In this document: positions 6,631-13,752 of the stretch, piece after piece | How positions within the stretch are numbered: position 1 is the first letter of the stretch | Layout: each line of letters opens with the position of its first letter | From: Chloroflexota bacterium | GTDB taxonomy: Bacteria; Chloroflexota; Dehalococcoidia; JAUQQI01 | Direction of reading: 5' to 3' | Assembly (NCBI GenBank): GCA_030549955.1 | Contig: JAUQQI010000279.1 | Coordinates: forward strand, 1 to 18,937 | Length of the DNA stretch: 18,937 bases | The notes under the pieces: model-generated | What the model was told of the DNA's origin: nothing | Seen by the model: the letters and a program-made list of their open reading frames with translations, nothing else | Database searches by the model: none | Made by a program: the position numbers and the translations under genes

Positions 6631-7375
6631 GGTCAGGGTTATCGGCCTGGAAGGTGTGCCGGAAGTCCGGCCCGGAGACGACCTGGCCGGCCTCATCCTA
6701 GCGGCCCTCAACCGGCAGGGCCTGCAACTCCAGGATGGGGACGTGGTGGTGGTCACTCAGAAGGTTGTTTCGAAGGCGGAGGGTCGGCTTGTCGACCTGA
6801 CCACGGTCGAGCCGTCAGCTTTTGCCCTTAACATCGCGAGCCGCACCGGAAAGGACCCCCGCCACGTCGAGGTGGTCCTGCGGGAGTCGGCACGGATTGT
6901 TCGGATGGACCGGGGCGTGCTCATTGCCGAGACCCGTCACGGCTTCGTCTGCGCCAACGCCGGGGTCGACGCCTCGAACGTCGGCCCGGGAAGCGTGGTC
7001 ACCCTCCTGCCCGAAGACCCGGACCGGTCGGCGGCCCAGATCCGGGACCGACTGGTGGCGGCGACCGGGGCCGACATCGCCGTAATTATCTCCGATACCT
7101 TCGGCCGACCCTGGCGGGAGGGCATCACTAACGTCGCCATCGGCGTTGCCGGAATGCTGCCGATTCGGAGCTACGTCGGCTGTCAGGACCCATACGGTTA
7201 TTCCCTGCGGGTCAGCAACGTGGCGGTTGCCGACGAGCTCGCCTCTGCAGCCGAGCTGGTAACCGGCAAGCTCCTCGGGGTGCCGGTGGCCATTATCCGG
7301 GGTTATGATTATCCCAGGGGGCATGGGAATGCCCGGATGCTGATTCGACCGGCCGAGCGGGACCTCTTTCGTTAG
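6623..7375 (+). CDS. cofE: CofE: F420-0:gamma-glutamyl ligase, stand-alone
   Basis: A 250-residue ligase that adds gamma-linked glutamates to F420-0 using GTP. Hallmarks are TQKVVSKAEG (45-54), CANAGVDASN (110-119), the strongly conserved ISDTFGRPWREGITNVAIG (156-174) and VADELASAAELVTGK (202-216). ATG at 6623 is preferred over the upstream TTG at 6611 because archaeal and bacterial relatives start at this strand; it overlaps the reductase stop by 8 nt. The protein stops at the position where mycobacterial FbiB continues through a linker into its FMN-dependent reductase domain, so it is of the short, archaeal-like form. If the organism uses the PEP route, the dehydro-F420 reductase must be encoded elsewhere. 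Confidence 0.95.
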   Translation: MGEVRVIGLEGVPEVRPGDDLAGLILAALNRQGLQLQDGDVVVVTQKVVSKAEGRLVDLTTVEPSAFALNIASRTGKDPRHVEVVLRESARIVRMDRGVLIAETRHGFVCANAGVDASNVGPGSVVTLLPEDPDRSAAQIRDRLVAATGADIAVIISDTFGRPWREGITNVAIGVAGMLPIRSYVGCQDPYGYSLRVSNVAVADELASAAELVTGKLLGVPVAIIRGYDYPRGHGNARMLIRPAERDLFR

Positions 7376-7380
7376 GACCG

Positions 7381-8553
7381 ATGCGGATTGCGATTGTTGG
7401 CCCGTTCGCCTTCTGGCCGAAGGCAACCGTTTCCCGGCGGGCCCTCCCCCTGGCCCGGGCCCTCGCCCGGGCCGGCCACGACGTTGCGATTTTCCTGCCC
7501 CCGTTTGACGACCCTTCTCAGGCCGGGAAAACCTTCCAGGTTGATGGCGTCCTGGTAGTTAACATTCAAACCGGACCGGACTCGCTGCTGACCCGGTTCG
7601 TCGCCCCCGTTCGACTGACCCTGGCCGTGGCCCGATGGCGGCCCGATGTGGTCCACACGTTTAAGGCCGCCGGCTACGCCGTAACGGCCGGCCTCTACCT
7701 GCGGTTGATGGGCCGCTACCCCTGGGTCCTGGATGCGGATGACCTCGAGGGGTCAGGGGGCTGGGCTGGGGTAAACGGCTACGGCCCGCTGACGACCCGG
7801 TTCATCGACCTTCAGGAACGCCGCCTGCCCCGCCTGGCTGGGGCGGTTACGGCCGCAAGCCGCTATCTGGCGGCCGAACTGGCGCGGTGGGGCGTCCCGG
7901 CCGGACGGGTATTCTACCTGCCCAATGGTATTGACCGGGATCCGGTCGGCGGGCTGCCTCCCGACCAGGCCGCCCTTCGCCGGGAATTCGGGCCCGACCC
8001 CGTGCTGATTTTCGTCGGGTATTTAACCCGGCACTCCGACCTTGACCTGGCCCTGCACGCCCTGGTCCGCCTTCGGGCGTCGGGTCTCCGGGCGACCCTC
8101 CTTGTGGTCGGGGACGGCCCGGCGCTGCCCGGCCTTCAGACCCTGGCCGGCTCTTTGGGGGTAAGCGAGCAGGTCCGCTGGGTGGGCCGGCTGAGGCCCG
8201 AGGACCTTGGGCCTTACCTGATAGCGGCCGACGTTGCCCTGTACCCCTGCCGGGACAGGCCAATCAACCGGGCGAAGTGCGCGATGAAGCTTGTCGAATA
8301 TATGGCGGCGGGCCGGGCGATTGTCGCCGGCCGGGTTGGGCAGAATCCGGAATATATTGTTGACGGGGAATCCGGCCGGCTGGTTGACTGTGAGGACCCG
8401 GACGAGTTTGCCGGGGCTATTGCGGGGCTTCTGGCCAACCCGGGGCTCCGGGCCTGGCTTGGGGCCGAAGCCCGCCGCCGGGTCTTTGCCGAGTTCAGTT
8501 GGGGGCGATTGGCAGGTGTGGCCGAGCAGGCTTACCGGGTGGCACTCGGATGA
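7381..8553 (+). CDS. GT4-family glycosyltransferase
   Basis: A 390-residue GT-B fold enzyme of the GT4 (group 1) family. The N-terminal half begins MRIAIVGPFAFWP and carries the RPDVVHTFKAAGY segment (88-99). The C-terminal half has LPNGIDRDPV (180-189), the strand FVGYLT (211-216), LVVGDGP (241-247) and a nucleotide-sugar site around KLVEYMAAGRAIVA (303-316). It would transfer a sugar from an NDP-sugar on the cytoplasmic side; donor and acceptor are unknown. It follows cofE after 5 nt with an AGGA just before ATG, so it probably shares the F420 operon transcript, but no mechanistic link to F420 is evident. Its stop overlaps the next start as ATGA. Confidence 0.88.
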   Translation: MRIAIVGPFAFWPKATVSRRALPLARALARAGHDVAIFLPPFDDPSQAGKTFQVDGVLVVNIQTGPDSLLTRFVAPVRLTLAVARWRPDVVHTFKAAGYAVTAGLYLRLMGRYPWVLDADDLEGSGGWAGVNGYGPLTTRFIDLQERRLPRLAGAVTAASRYLAAELARWGVPAGRVFYLPNGIDRDPVGGLPPDQAALRREFGPDPVLIFVGYLTRHSDLDLALHALVRLRASGLRATLLVVGDGPALPGLQTLAGSLGVSEQVRWVGRLRPEDLGPYLIAADVALYPCRDRPINRAKCAMKLVEYMAAGRAIVAGRVGQNPEYIVDGESGRLVDCEDPDEFAGAIAGLLANPGLRAWLGAEARRRVFAEFSWGRLAGVAEQAYRVALG

Positions 8554-8945
8554 GGGGAAGTTTAAAACTGGCTGTCCGCGCCTGGGGTCCGGCGATTCTC
8601 TGGATGGCTTTTTTATTCTACCTGTCGGCTCAGAGCCACCTGCCGGGCGTCCCCGAGGCATGGCTTGACATCCTCATGAAGAAAACGGCCCATTTTCTGT
8701 CCTATGCCGTCCTGGCCCGGCTTTACCTGCGGGCCCTGGGCGTTTACAAGGGGCTGCCGCTCGCCCCGGCCCTGCTGGCGCTGTTTCTGGCTGCCGTCTA
8801 CGCCGCGACCGACGAATTTCACCAGTATTTTGTTCCCGGCCGAACGTCTAGCCTGACCGACTGGATTATTGACTGCGGTGGGGCGGCCGTGGGCCTGCTG
8901 GCGCCGAAGGTGGCCGAACGGCTCCGGCCGGGCCTCGGCGGCTGA
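8550..8945 (+). CDS. VanZ-like family membrane protein
   Basis: A 131-residue protein with about four hydrophobic helices (near 10-27, 46-62, 72-87 and 104-119). It has the VanZ-family signature: an early W..FLFYLSAQ helix, KKTAHFLSYAVLA (44-56), and the block TDEFHQYFVPGRTSSLTDWIIDCGGAAVG (87-115). VanZ was named from teicoplanin resistance, but most family members are uncharacterised and not resistance genes. ATG at 8550 is chosen because it overlaps the upstream stop as ATGA; an in-frame start 51 nt upstream would add a polar tail read through the GT4 gene and is unlikely. It ends the first rightward operon. Confidence 0.88.
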   Translation: MRGSLKLAVRAWGPAILWMAFLFYLSAQSHLPGVPEAWLDILMKKTAHFLSYAVLARLYLRALGVYKGLPLAPALLALFLAAVYAATDEFHQYFVPGRTSSLTDWIIDCGGAAVGLLAPKVAERLRPGLGG

Positions 8946-8953
8946 GCCGGTGG

Positions 8954-8975
8954 CCGGCCCCGGCAACGGGGTCGG
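8954..8975 (+). terminator. GC-rich hairpin with GCAA loop at operon boundary
   Basis: A 9-bp stem (8954-8962 with 8967-8975, one G-U pair) closes a GCAA tetraloop, 8 nt after the VanZ-like stop and just upstream of an AT-rich promoter-like island. There is no U-run after it, so classical intrinsic termination is doubtful. Its position still suggests a 3' end or boundary element for the upstream operon. Confidence 0.5.
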
Positions 8976-8982
8976 AGTCTGA

Positions 8983-9005
8983 CATAATATAGTTGCGATT
9001 AATCG
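8983..9005 (+). promoter_or_regulatory. Promoter-like AT-rich island with 10-bp palindrome
   Basis: Between the hairpin and the start at 9019 the sequence turns abruptly AT-rich. CATAAT (8983-8988) and TATAGT (8988-8993) are candidate -10 boxes. They are followed by the perfect palindrome CGATTAATCG (8996-9005), which would cover the predicted transcription start. This is a likely promoter for the exopolysaccharide operon and a possible operator for a dimeric regulator. No -35 match is visible. Confidence 0.5.
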
Positions 9006-9018
9006 TACAAGGTCGGCA

Positions 9019-10422
9019 ATGACCAGTAAGGCGGACCGGGTCTTCCTGATAACGATGCTTGTGCTGGACCTGGTGATGGTGACGGCCGCTTTGGCCGTCG
9101 CCTACTGGGTACGATTTCAGTCCGGGTGGGTCCAGTACAGCCAGTATCACCCCTGGACCGGCTACGTCCTGATGGGCATCGTCCAGGCTGTTCTGCTCCC
9201 GCCGGTCTTCGGGCTGCAGGGGCTTTACCGCCTCCGCCGGAGCCTCTCAAGGTTTGACGAGGTCTACCGGCTGGTGGTCGGCCTTTCCATCGTCAACAGC
9301 CTGAACCTGGCCATTATGAGTCTGCTTACTCGGGAAAATGACATCTCGCGGCTGGTCCAGGCCCTGACCTGGGTCGGAGGCATCGGCCTGGTCTGGGCCG
9401 GGCGAATGGCCCACTACGCCCTCCAGGGCGAGCTGCGCAAACGGGGGTTCGGCCGCCAGCGGGTGCTGGTCGTCGGAACCGGCCAGGAGGCCCGGATTAT
9501 CGGCGAGAAGATAACGGCTGCCCCGGAGCTGGGTTATGAGCTCATTGGCTACGTGGCTACCAACGGTACGGCGGCCACCGATGTCGGGGGTCGGCCCGTG
9601 GTTGGGTCGGCTGAGAACCTCAATGACCTGATCCGCAAGTACCACGCCGGTGAGGTAATCGTCGCTGAACCTGGCCTTTCCCACCGGGACATCCTGGAGG
9701 TCGTTGCCCGGTGTGAGCCCCTGCCGGTGAACATCAAGGTCTACCCCGACGTCTTTCAGATTATGGCCTCGGAGGTTTCCATCGGCGACTTTAACGGTCT
9801 GCCGATGGTGAATATCCGGGACGTGGGCCTCCGGGGCTGGCGGCGGACGGTCAAGCGGGCCTTCGATATCGTCTTTTCGGCCACCGTCCTCGTTTTGCTT
9901 TCGCCCCTGATGCTCCTTATCGCCGCCCTGATTAAGATTACGTCCCCGGACGGCCCGGTCTTTTACATCCAGGAGCGGGTTGGCCTTGACGGCAAGCCCT
10001 TCCCCATCATCAAGTTCCGAACGATGCGGCCCGATGCCGAGGCCGAGACAGGTCCGGTCTGGGCCAAGCCCGGCGACCCTCGGCGGACCAGACTCGGGGC
10101 CTTCCTGCGCCGGTTCTCCCTGGATGAACTGCCCCAGTTTATCAATGTCCTGTTGGGCCACATGAGCGTCGTCGGGCCGAGGCCCGAGCGGCCCTACTTC
10201 GTCCAGCAGTTCGCCCGGGTCGTACCCCGCTACCTGGACCGCCACCGGGAGAAAGCCGGGATCACCGGCTGGGCCCAGGTCAACGGCCTCCGGGGGGATA
10301 CACCCATCGAGGAGCGGACTGCTTACGACCTCTGGTACGTCGAGAACTGGACCCTCTGGCTCGACATCAAGATTATCCTGCGGACCATCCTGCTCATCTT
10401 TCGGGATAAGAACGCCTACTAG
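9019..10422 (+). CDS. Exopolysaccharide polyprenyl-phosphate sugar-1-phosphate transferase (WbaP/CpsE type)
   Basis: A 467-residue initiating transferase that loads the first sugar-1-phosphate from a UDP-sugar onto undecaprenyl phosphate. Four N-terminal hydrophobic helices lie roughly at 8-31, 47-64, 84-103 and 115-135. A Rossmann-like domain starts at VLVVGTGQEARIIG (149-162). The catalytic bacterial sugar transferase domain begins at KRAFDIVFS (279-287), with the re-entrant helix, FYIQERVG (315-322), IKFRTMRPDA (331-340), the Asp-Glu pair in SLDELPQF (367-374), VGPRPERP (385-392) and GITGWAQVNGLRGDT (414-428). ATG at 9019 has an AAGG upstream. First gene of the cluster; sugar specificity is unknown. 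Confidence 0.95.
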   Translation: MTSKADRVFLITMLVLDLVMVTAALAVAYWVRFQSGWVQYSQYHPWTGYVLMGIVQAVLLPPVFGLQGLYRLRRSLSRFDEVYRLVVGLSIVNSLNLAIMSLLTRENDISRLVQALTWVGGIGLVWAGRMAHYALQGELRKRGFGRQRVLVVGTGQEARIIGEKITAAPELGYELIGYVATNGTAATDVGGRPVVGSAENLNDLIRKYHAGEVIVAEPGLSHRDILEVVARCEPLPVNIKVYPDVFQIMASEVSIGDFNGLPMVNIRDVGLRGWRRTVKRAFDIVFSATVLVLLSPLMLLIAALIKITSPDGPVFYIQERVGLDGKPFPIIKFRTMRPDAEAETGPVWAKPGDPRRTRLGAFLRRFSLDELPQFINVLLGHMSVVGPRPERPYFVQQFARVVPRYLDRHREKAGITGWAQVNGLRGDTPIEERTAYDLWYVENWTLWLDIKIILRTILLIFRDKNAY

Positions 10423-10998
10423 ATGCACCTTATCGCGGGCCTGGGGAATCCGGGGCCGGAGTTTGCCGGCACCCGCCACAACGTCGGCTGGATGTGCGTC
10501 GAGCGGCTCGCCCAGCAGGTCGGGGCAGCCTTTGACCGCTACCAGTTCCGGGCGCAACTTGCCCGCTGGGAAGCCGACGGCGAGAAGGTCCTGCTGGTCA
10601 AGCCCCTCACCTTCATGAACCGCAGCGGCGAGGCGGTCGGACCCCTGGTGAAATTTTATAAGGTCAGCCTCGCCAGACTGATGGTCGTTTACGATGACCT
10701 GGACCTGCCGCCCGGGAAGATTCGGATTCGGCCGAAAGGCAGCGCCGGCGGCCACCACGGGATGGAGTCGATCATCCAAAAACTCGGGTCCTCGGACTTT
10801 CCCCGCCTCCGGGTCGGGATCGGCCGGCCGACCGGGCCGGGCGCCTACGACCCGGACGTGGTCGCCCGGTACGTTTTGAGCCCCTTTTCGGCCGACGAAT
10901 GGGCCCTTATCGATGCGGCCCTCGATCGGGCGGTCAAGGCGCTTATGGTCTGGGTCAGGGAGGGGCTTGAGGCCGCGATGAACCGCTTTAACCTGTAA
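10423..10998 (+). CDS. pth: Peptidyl-tRNA hydrolase
   Basis: A 191-residue Pth that cleaves peptidyl-tRNA released from stalled ribosomes. Conserved blocks: GLGNPGPEFAGTRHNVG (6-22) with catalytic His19 and Asn9, KPLTFMNRSG (60-69) with Asn66, VVYDDLDLPPG (88-98) with Asp92, and GSAGGHHGMESIIQKLG (106-122). In the last block the usual Asn (GGHNG in E. coli and B. subtilis) is His112. ATG directly follows the preceding stop (TAGATG). It is a housekeeping gene inside an exopolysaccharide operon. Its stop codon forms part of a -10-like box for the next gene. Confidence 0.96.
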   Translation: MHLIAGLGNPGPEFAGTRHNVGWMCVERLAQQVGAAFDRYQFRAQLARWEADGEKVLLVKPLTFMNRSGEAVGPLVKFYKVSLARLMVVYDDLDLPPGKIRIRPKGSAGGHHGMESIIQKLGSSDFPRLRVGIGRPTGPGAYDPDVVARYVLSPFSADEWALIDAALDRAVKALMVWVREGLEAAMNRFNL

Positions 10999-11001
10999 AA
11001 T
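10996..11001 (+). promoter_or_regulatory. -10-like box positioned for a leaderless methyltransferase mRNA
   Basis: TAAAAT overlaps the pth stop codon and lies 6 nt before GTG 11008 and 9 nt before ATG 11011. That is the same arrangement as the TATAAT before 1784. No Shine-Dalgarno sequence separates it from the start, which favours leaderless initiation from an internal promoter. Confidence 0.4.
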
Positions 11002-11007
11002 AGTCTG

Positions 11008-11925
11008 GTGATGCAGGTTCCGCTCGTCTGTCCCAGCTGCCGCGCCCGGCTTGATGAGACCCCGACCGGTTACCGGTGCCCCGACTGCGGCGCCGTTTAC
11101 CCGTTCGACCGGGGCGTGCCGAGGTTTGTCGAAGTCGACCCCTTTTACGAGGGCCGCTGGGCCCGGCCGGACTTTTCCCGGGGGAGCCTCCGGAACTGGC
11201 TTGTCAAGAAGGAGCGGTTTTTTCTCAAGCGGCTTCAGGGCCAGCGGGGAGTCTTACTCGACCTGGGATGCGGGGGTGGCTGGGCAGTCTTTGCGGCCGT
11301 CGGCCATGCCGTCGGCCTCGACATTTCGGTTACGTCCCTCCTGGCGGCCCGGCAGGTTTACCCCCAGGTCGTCTGCGCATCCCTGGAAGCGCTGCCGTTC
11401 CCCGATGGGGCTTTCGATTTCGTTGTCAGCTCCGACGTCCTCGGCCACGTGCCCCTGGGGGTCAAAGACCGGGTGCTGGCCGAAATCTGGCGGGTCCTTA
11501 AACCCGGCGGCCGGACGCTCCACTATATCGAGGCCGACGGGTCGGACCCGGCTATCCGATTTGCTCGCCGGTACCCGGGTCTTTTTCGCAAGTACATCAT
11601 CGAACCCGAAGGCCACATCGGCCTGGAGACGCCCGAGCAGATTTTTAAGCGCTTCCAGGCCGCGGGGTTCAGGCCCCGGGTAGAACTACCGGTTTACCGG
11701 GGGCTTCTTTACTGGGGCCGGGTCAGGCAGTATTTCGATAACGAGTACCGGGGCAAAAATTTCTGGGTCGACCGGTGGGTCGACCTCGCCCGGGTCTTCA
11801 CCGCCCACCCGTTTCTCGAAGTCGGGGGCAACGTCCTCGTGGCCCTCGCCCTGGAAGTCGGTGACCGGGTCTTTCCGCCGGAATGGGCTGGCGGAGTCCT
11901 GGTGGATTACGTGAAGGGAGGCTGA
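11008..11925 (+). CDS. SAM-dependent methyltransferase with N-terminal zinc ribbon
   Basis: A 305-residue class I methyltransferase. Residues 8-27 form a CPSC-x12-CPDC zinc ribbon (Cys8, 11, 24, 27), as in Trm112-like N-terminal domains of many bacterial methyltransferases. SAM motif I is LLDLGCGGGWA near 82-92, with VGLDIS a strand later, SLEALPFPDGAFDFVVSSDVLGHV and the motif V-like LAEIWRVLKPGGR following. The C-terminal part (from about 190) is specific to this type and may hold the acceptor. In this context it probably methylates a sugar or lipid-linked glycan, but the substrate is not shown. GTG 11008 and ATG 11011 are adjacent in-frame starts; the first fits the leaderless -10 spacing best. 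Confidence 0.87.
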   Translation: MMQVPLVCPSCRARLDETPTGYRCPDCGAVYPFDRGVPRFVEVDPFYEGRWARPDFSRGSLRNWLVKKERFFLKRLQGQRGVLLDLGCGGGWAVFAAVGHAVGLDISVTSLLAARQVYPQVVCASLEALPFPDGAFDFVVSSDVLGHVPLGVKDRVLAEIWRVLKPGGRTLHYIEADGSDPAIRFARRYPGLFRKYIIEPEGHIGLETPEQIFKRFQAAGFRPRVELPVYRGLLYWGRVRQYFDNEYRGKNFWVDRWVDLARVFTAHPFLEVGGNVLVALALEVGDRVFPPEWAGGVLVDYVKGG

Positions 11926-11928
11926 ACC

Positions 11929-12624
11929 GTGCCGGCGCAGTATTACGTGGACGTCTTAAGGCGTCGATGGCGGCTGCTTTTCGGGTGTGTCCTGGCTGTC
12001 GGACTCCTTGGGGCCGCCAGCCTGCCCCTGACATATAACAACTACACGGCAACGGTCGGGTTCGTGGTCAGCGTCCCGGATGAGCCCCGCGTCGGGACCG
12101 ATTACTACATGTACAATAACCTTTACGCCTGGCAGACCTCGGAGTACTTAATCGACGACCTCGGTGAGGTGATGAAGAGCCGGGCGTTTCTCAACGACGT
12201 CAAACAGGAGGTCGGCGACCCGAGCCTCAACGTTGTAAACCTTTCCCGGGACGTAGGAACCCGCCGGACTCACCGGGTCCTCCGGTTCACTGTAACCGCC
12301 CGGACCGCCGAGGACGCCTATCGGTTCGCCGAGGGGGCCGTTCGGGTCATCGAGAAGAAGGGAGGCGAGTACTTTGCCCAGCTCGGGGCCGACCGGGCCC
12401 GGGCCCGGGTAATCGACCCCCCGACGGTGACCTGGAATTTGCTCAGCGTCCGGGCCGGCCTTGACCTTGCCGCCCGGGTCCTGCTCGGGGGGATCCTGGG
12501 GCTCACCCTGGTTGCCCTGGCCGAGATGCTGGATACCAGCATCCGGACTGCCCGTCAGGTCGAGGAGCTGCTGGGCCTGCCGGTCCTGGCCGAGGTGCCA
12601 GTTATGGACCGGGCAAGGAGTTAG
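11929..12624 (+). CDS. Wzz/YveK-type polysaccharide chain-length determinant protein
   Basis: A 231-residue inner-membrane protein with the Wzz topology: a short cytoplasmic N-terminus with YYVDVLRRRWRLL, TM1 about 15-34, an extracytoplasmic domain from about 35 to 175, TM2 about 177-198, and a cytoplasmic tail. The tail has the family's DTSIRTARQVEELLGLPVLAEVP. Such proteins set polymer length and usually pair with a BY-kinase, fused or adjacent; none is fused here and none follows directly. The GTG start has GGGAGG 6 nt upstream. It begins 3 nt after the methyltransferase stop and is followed by a 42-nt gap with no recognisable signal. Confidence 0.87.
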   Translation: MPAQYYVDVLRRRWRLLFGCVLAVGLLGAASLPLTYNNYTATVGFVVSVPDEPRVGTDYYMYNNLYAWQTSEYLIDDLGEVMKSRAFLNDVKQEVGDPSLNVVNLSRDVGTRRTHRVLRFTVTARTAEDAYRFAEGAVRVIEKKGGEYFAQLGADRARARVIDPPTVTWNLLSVRAGLDLAARVLLGGILGLTLVALAEMLDTSIRTARQVEELLGLPVLAEVPVMDRARS

Positions 12625-12666
12625 ACCCGGGAGCTGTACGCACAAAACCGTGGGCAACCGACAGCA

Positions 12667-13752
12667 GTGGGTCGTATCGTCCTCGATGCCCGGATGGCCT
12701 TTTACAGCCCCGGCGGGATCGGCCGCTACATCCGGGGTCTTATTTCGGGCTTTGAGGCCGCTGGCCTTCGGGTGACGGTCGCCCGGGCCCGGAAAGACCG
12801 GACTCTGCCCGGTCCGGCCCTTCTGACGCCACCCCACCACCCTCTGGACCCCTGGGTCATCGGCCTGGAGCTTATGCGCTTCCGGCCCGCCCTCGTCCAC
12901 AGCCCCGACTTTATCCCGCCCTGGACCGGACGGTTTCGCCGGGTTATCACCGTCCATGACCTGGCATACCTGCGGTGGCCGGAGATCCTGACCCCGGACG
13001 CGGCCCGCTATTACCGGCAGATTTTCCGGGCGGTGAAGGTTGCCGACCGGATAATCGCTGTCTCGAACCGGACGGCCGCTGACCTGGTTGAAGTTGCCGG
13101 GGCCGACCCTCAGAAAATTCGGGTCGTCTACGAGGCGGCAACGCCGGATTTCCGGCCCCTGGACCGGGCAGTCGTTGAGGGCTGGCTACGGCGGGCTGGT
13201 CTCGGGCCGGGCTATCTCCTCTTCGTCGGCACCATCGAGCCCCGGAAAGGTCTGGTGACCCTCGCCCGGGCCTATCAAATTTTGCTCGACCGTCACGGGG
13301 AGCAGGTGCCGCCTCTGGTCATTGTCGGTGGCCGGGGCTGGCTGTGGGAACCGAGCGTCGAGGCCCTGGAGTCTATCCGGCCCGGGTCGAAGGTGCAATG
13401 GCTCGGCCCGGCCGCGCCTGAGGAGCTGGTCTATCTTTACAACGGGGCGGCGGCCCTGGTTCTGCCGAGTCTTTACGAGGGATTCGGCCTCGTCGTCGTT
13501 GAAGCAATGGCCTGCGGGGTTCCGGTCGTCTGCTCCGACGGGGGCGCCCTGCCGGAAATCGCCGGCGAAGCCGCCCTGGTATTTCCGGTGGGAGACGCCG
13601 GGGCCCTGGCTCACGCCCTGGCCCGGGGTCTCTTCGACCGCGACTTGGCCCGGCAGCTTGCCAGGGCCGGCCGGGTCCGGGCGGCCGGGTTTTCGTGGGT
13701 AGAGGCCGCCCGCCGGACCTATAAAATTTACGAGGAAGTCCTGACCGGATGA
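12667..13752 (+). CDS. GT4-family glycosyltransferase (mannosyltransferase-like)
   Basis: A 361-residue GT4 enzyme beginning RIVLDARMA and PGGIGRYIRGL (15-25), with VHSPDFIPPW (77-86) and ITVHDLAYLRWPE (94-106). In the C-terminal domain are LLFVGTIEPRKGL (184-196) and the donor-site LYEGFGLVVVEAMACGVPVVCSD (269-291), with the EX7E glutamates Glu271 and Glu279. This pattern is typical of mannosyl- or rhamnosyl-type GT4 enzymes, but the sugar cannot be assigned. GTG at 12667 keeps the first beta strand; no good ribosome site is seen, and no better in-frame start lies upstream. Its stop overlaps the next gene as ATGA. Confidence 0.92.
   Translation: MGRIVLDARMAFYSPGGIGRYIRGLISGFEAAGLRVTVARARKDRTLPGPALLTPPHHPLDPWVIGLELMRFRPALVHSPDFIPPWTGRFRRVITVHDLAYLRWPEILTPDAARYYRQIFRAVKVADRIIAVSNRTAADLVEVAGADPQKIRVVYEAATPDFRPLDRAVVEGWLRRAGLGPGYLLFVGTIEPRKGLVTLARAYQILLDRHGEQVPPLVIVGGRGWLWEPSVEALESIRPGSKVQWLGPAAPEELVYLYNGAAALVLPSLYEGFGLVVVEAMACGVPVVCSDGGALPEIAGEAALVFPVGDAGALAHALARGLFDRDLARQLARAGRVRAAGFSWVEAARRTYKIYEEVLTG

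Noticed and set aside
8550..8945. Glycopeptide-resistance gene because of VanZ similarity.
   Set aside because: VanZ-like proteins are widespread and mostly unrelated to resistance; no vanHAX-type genes are nearby.
7381..8945. A dedicated F420-glycosylation or F420-membrane role for the GT4 and VanZ-like genes after cofE.
   Set aside because: Adjacency is the only support; neither protein shows deazaflavin-related features, and the GT4 resembles ordinary polysaccharide or lipid glycosyltransferases.
9247..10779. A 510-codon open frame on the minus strand opposite the sugar transferase and pth.
   Set aside because: It is antisense to two genes with full family motifs, has a Gly/Pro/Asp-rich composition without recognisable domains, and exists because stop codons are rare in this GC-rich DNA.
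13721..13730. TATAAA/TAAAAT upstream of the GT4 gene at 13749, considered as a promoter.
   Set aside because: It lies within the conserved C-terminal coding sequence of the upstream gene, about 20 nt from the start, and the ATGA coupling already explains expression.
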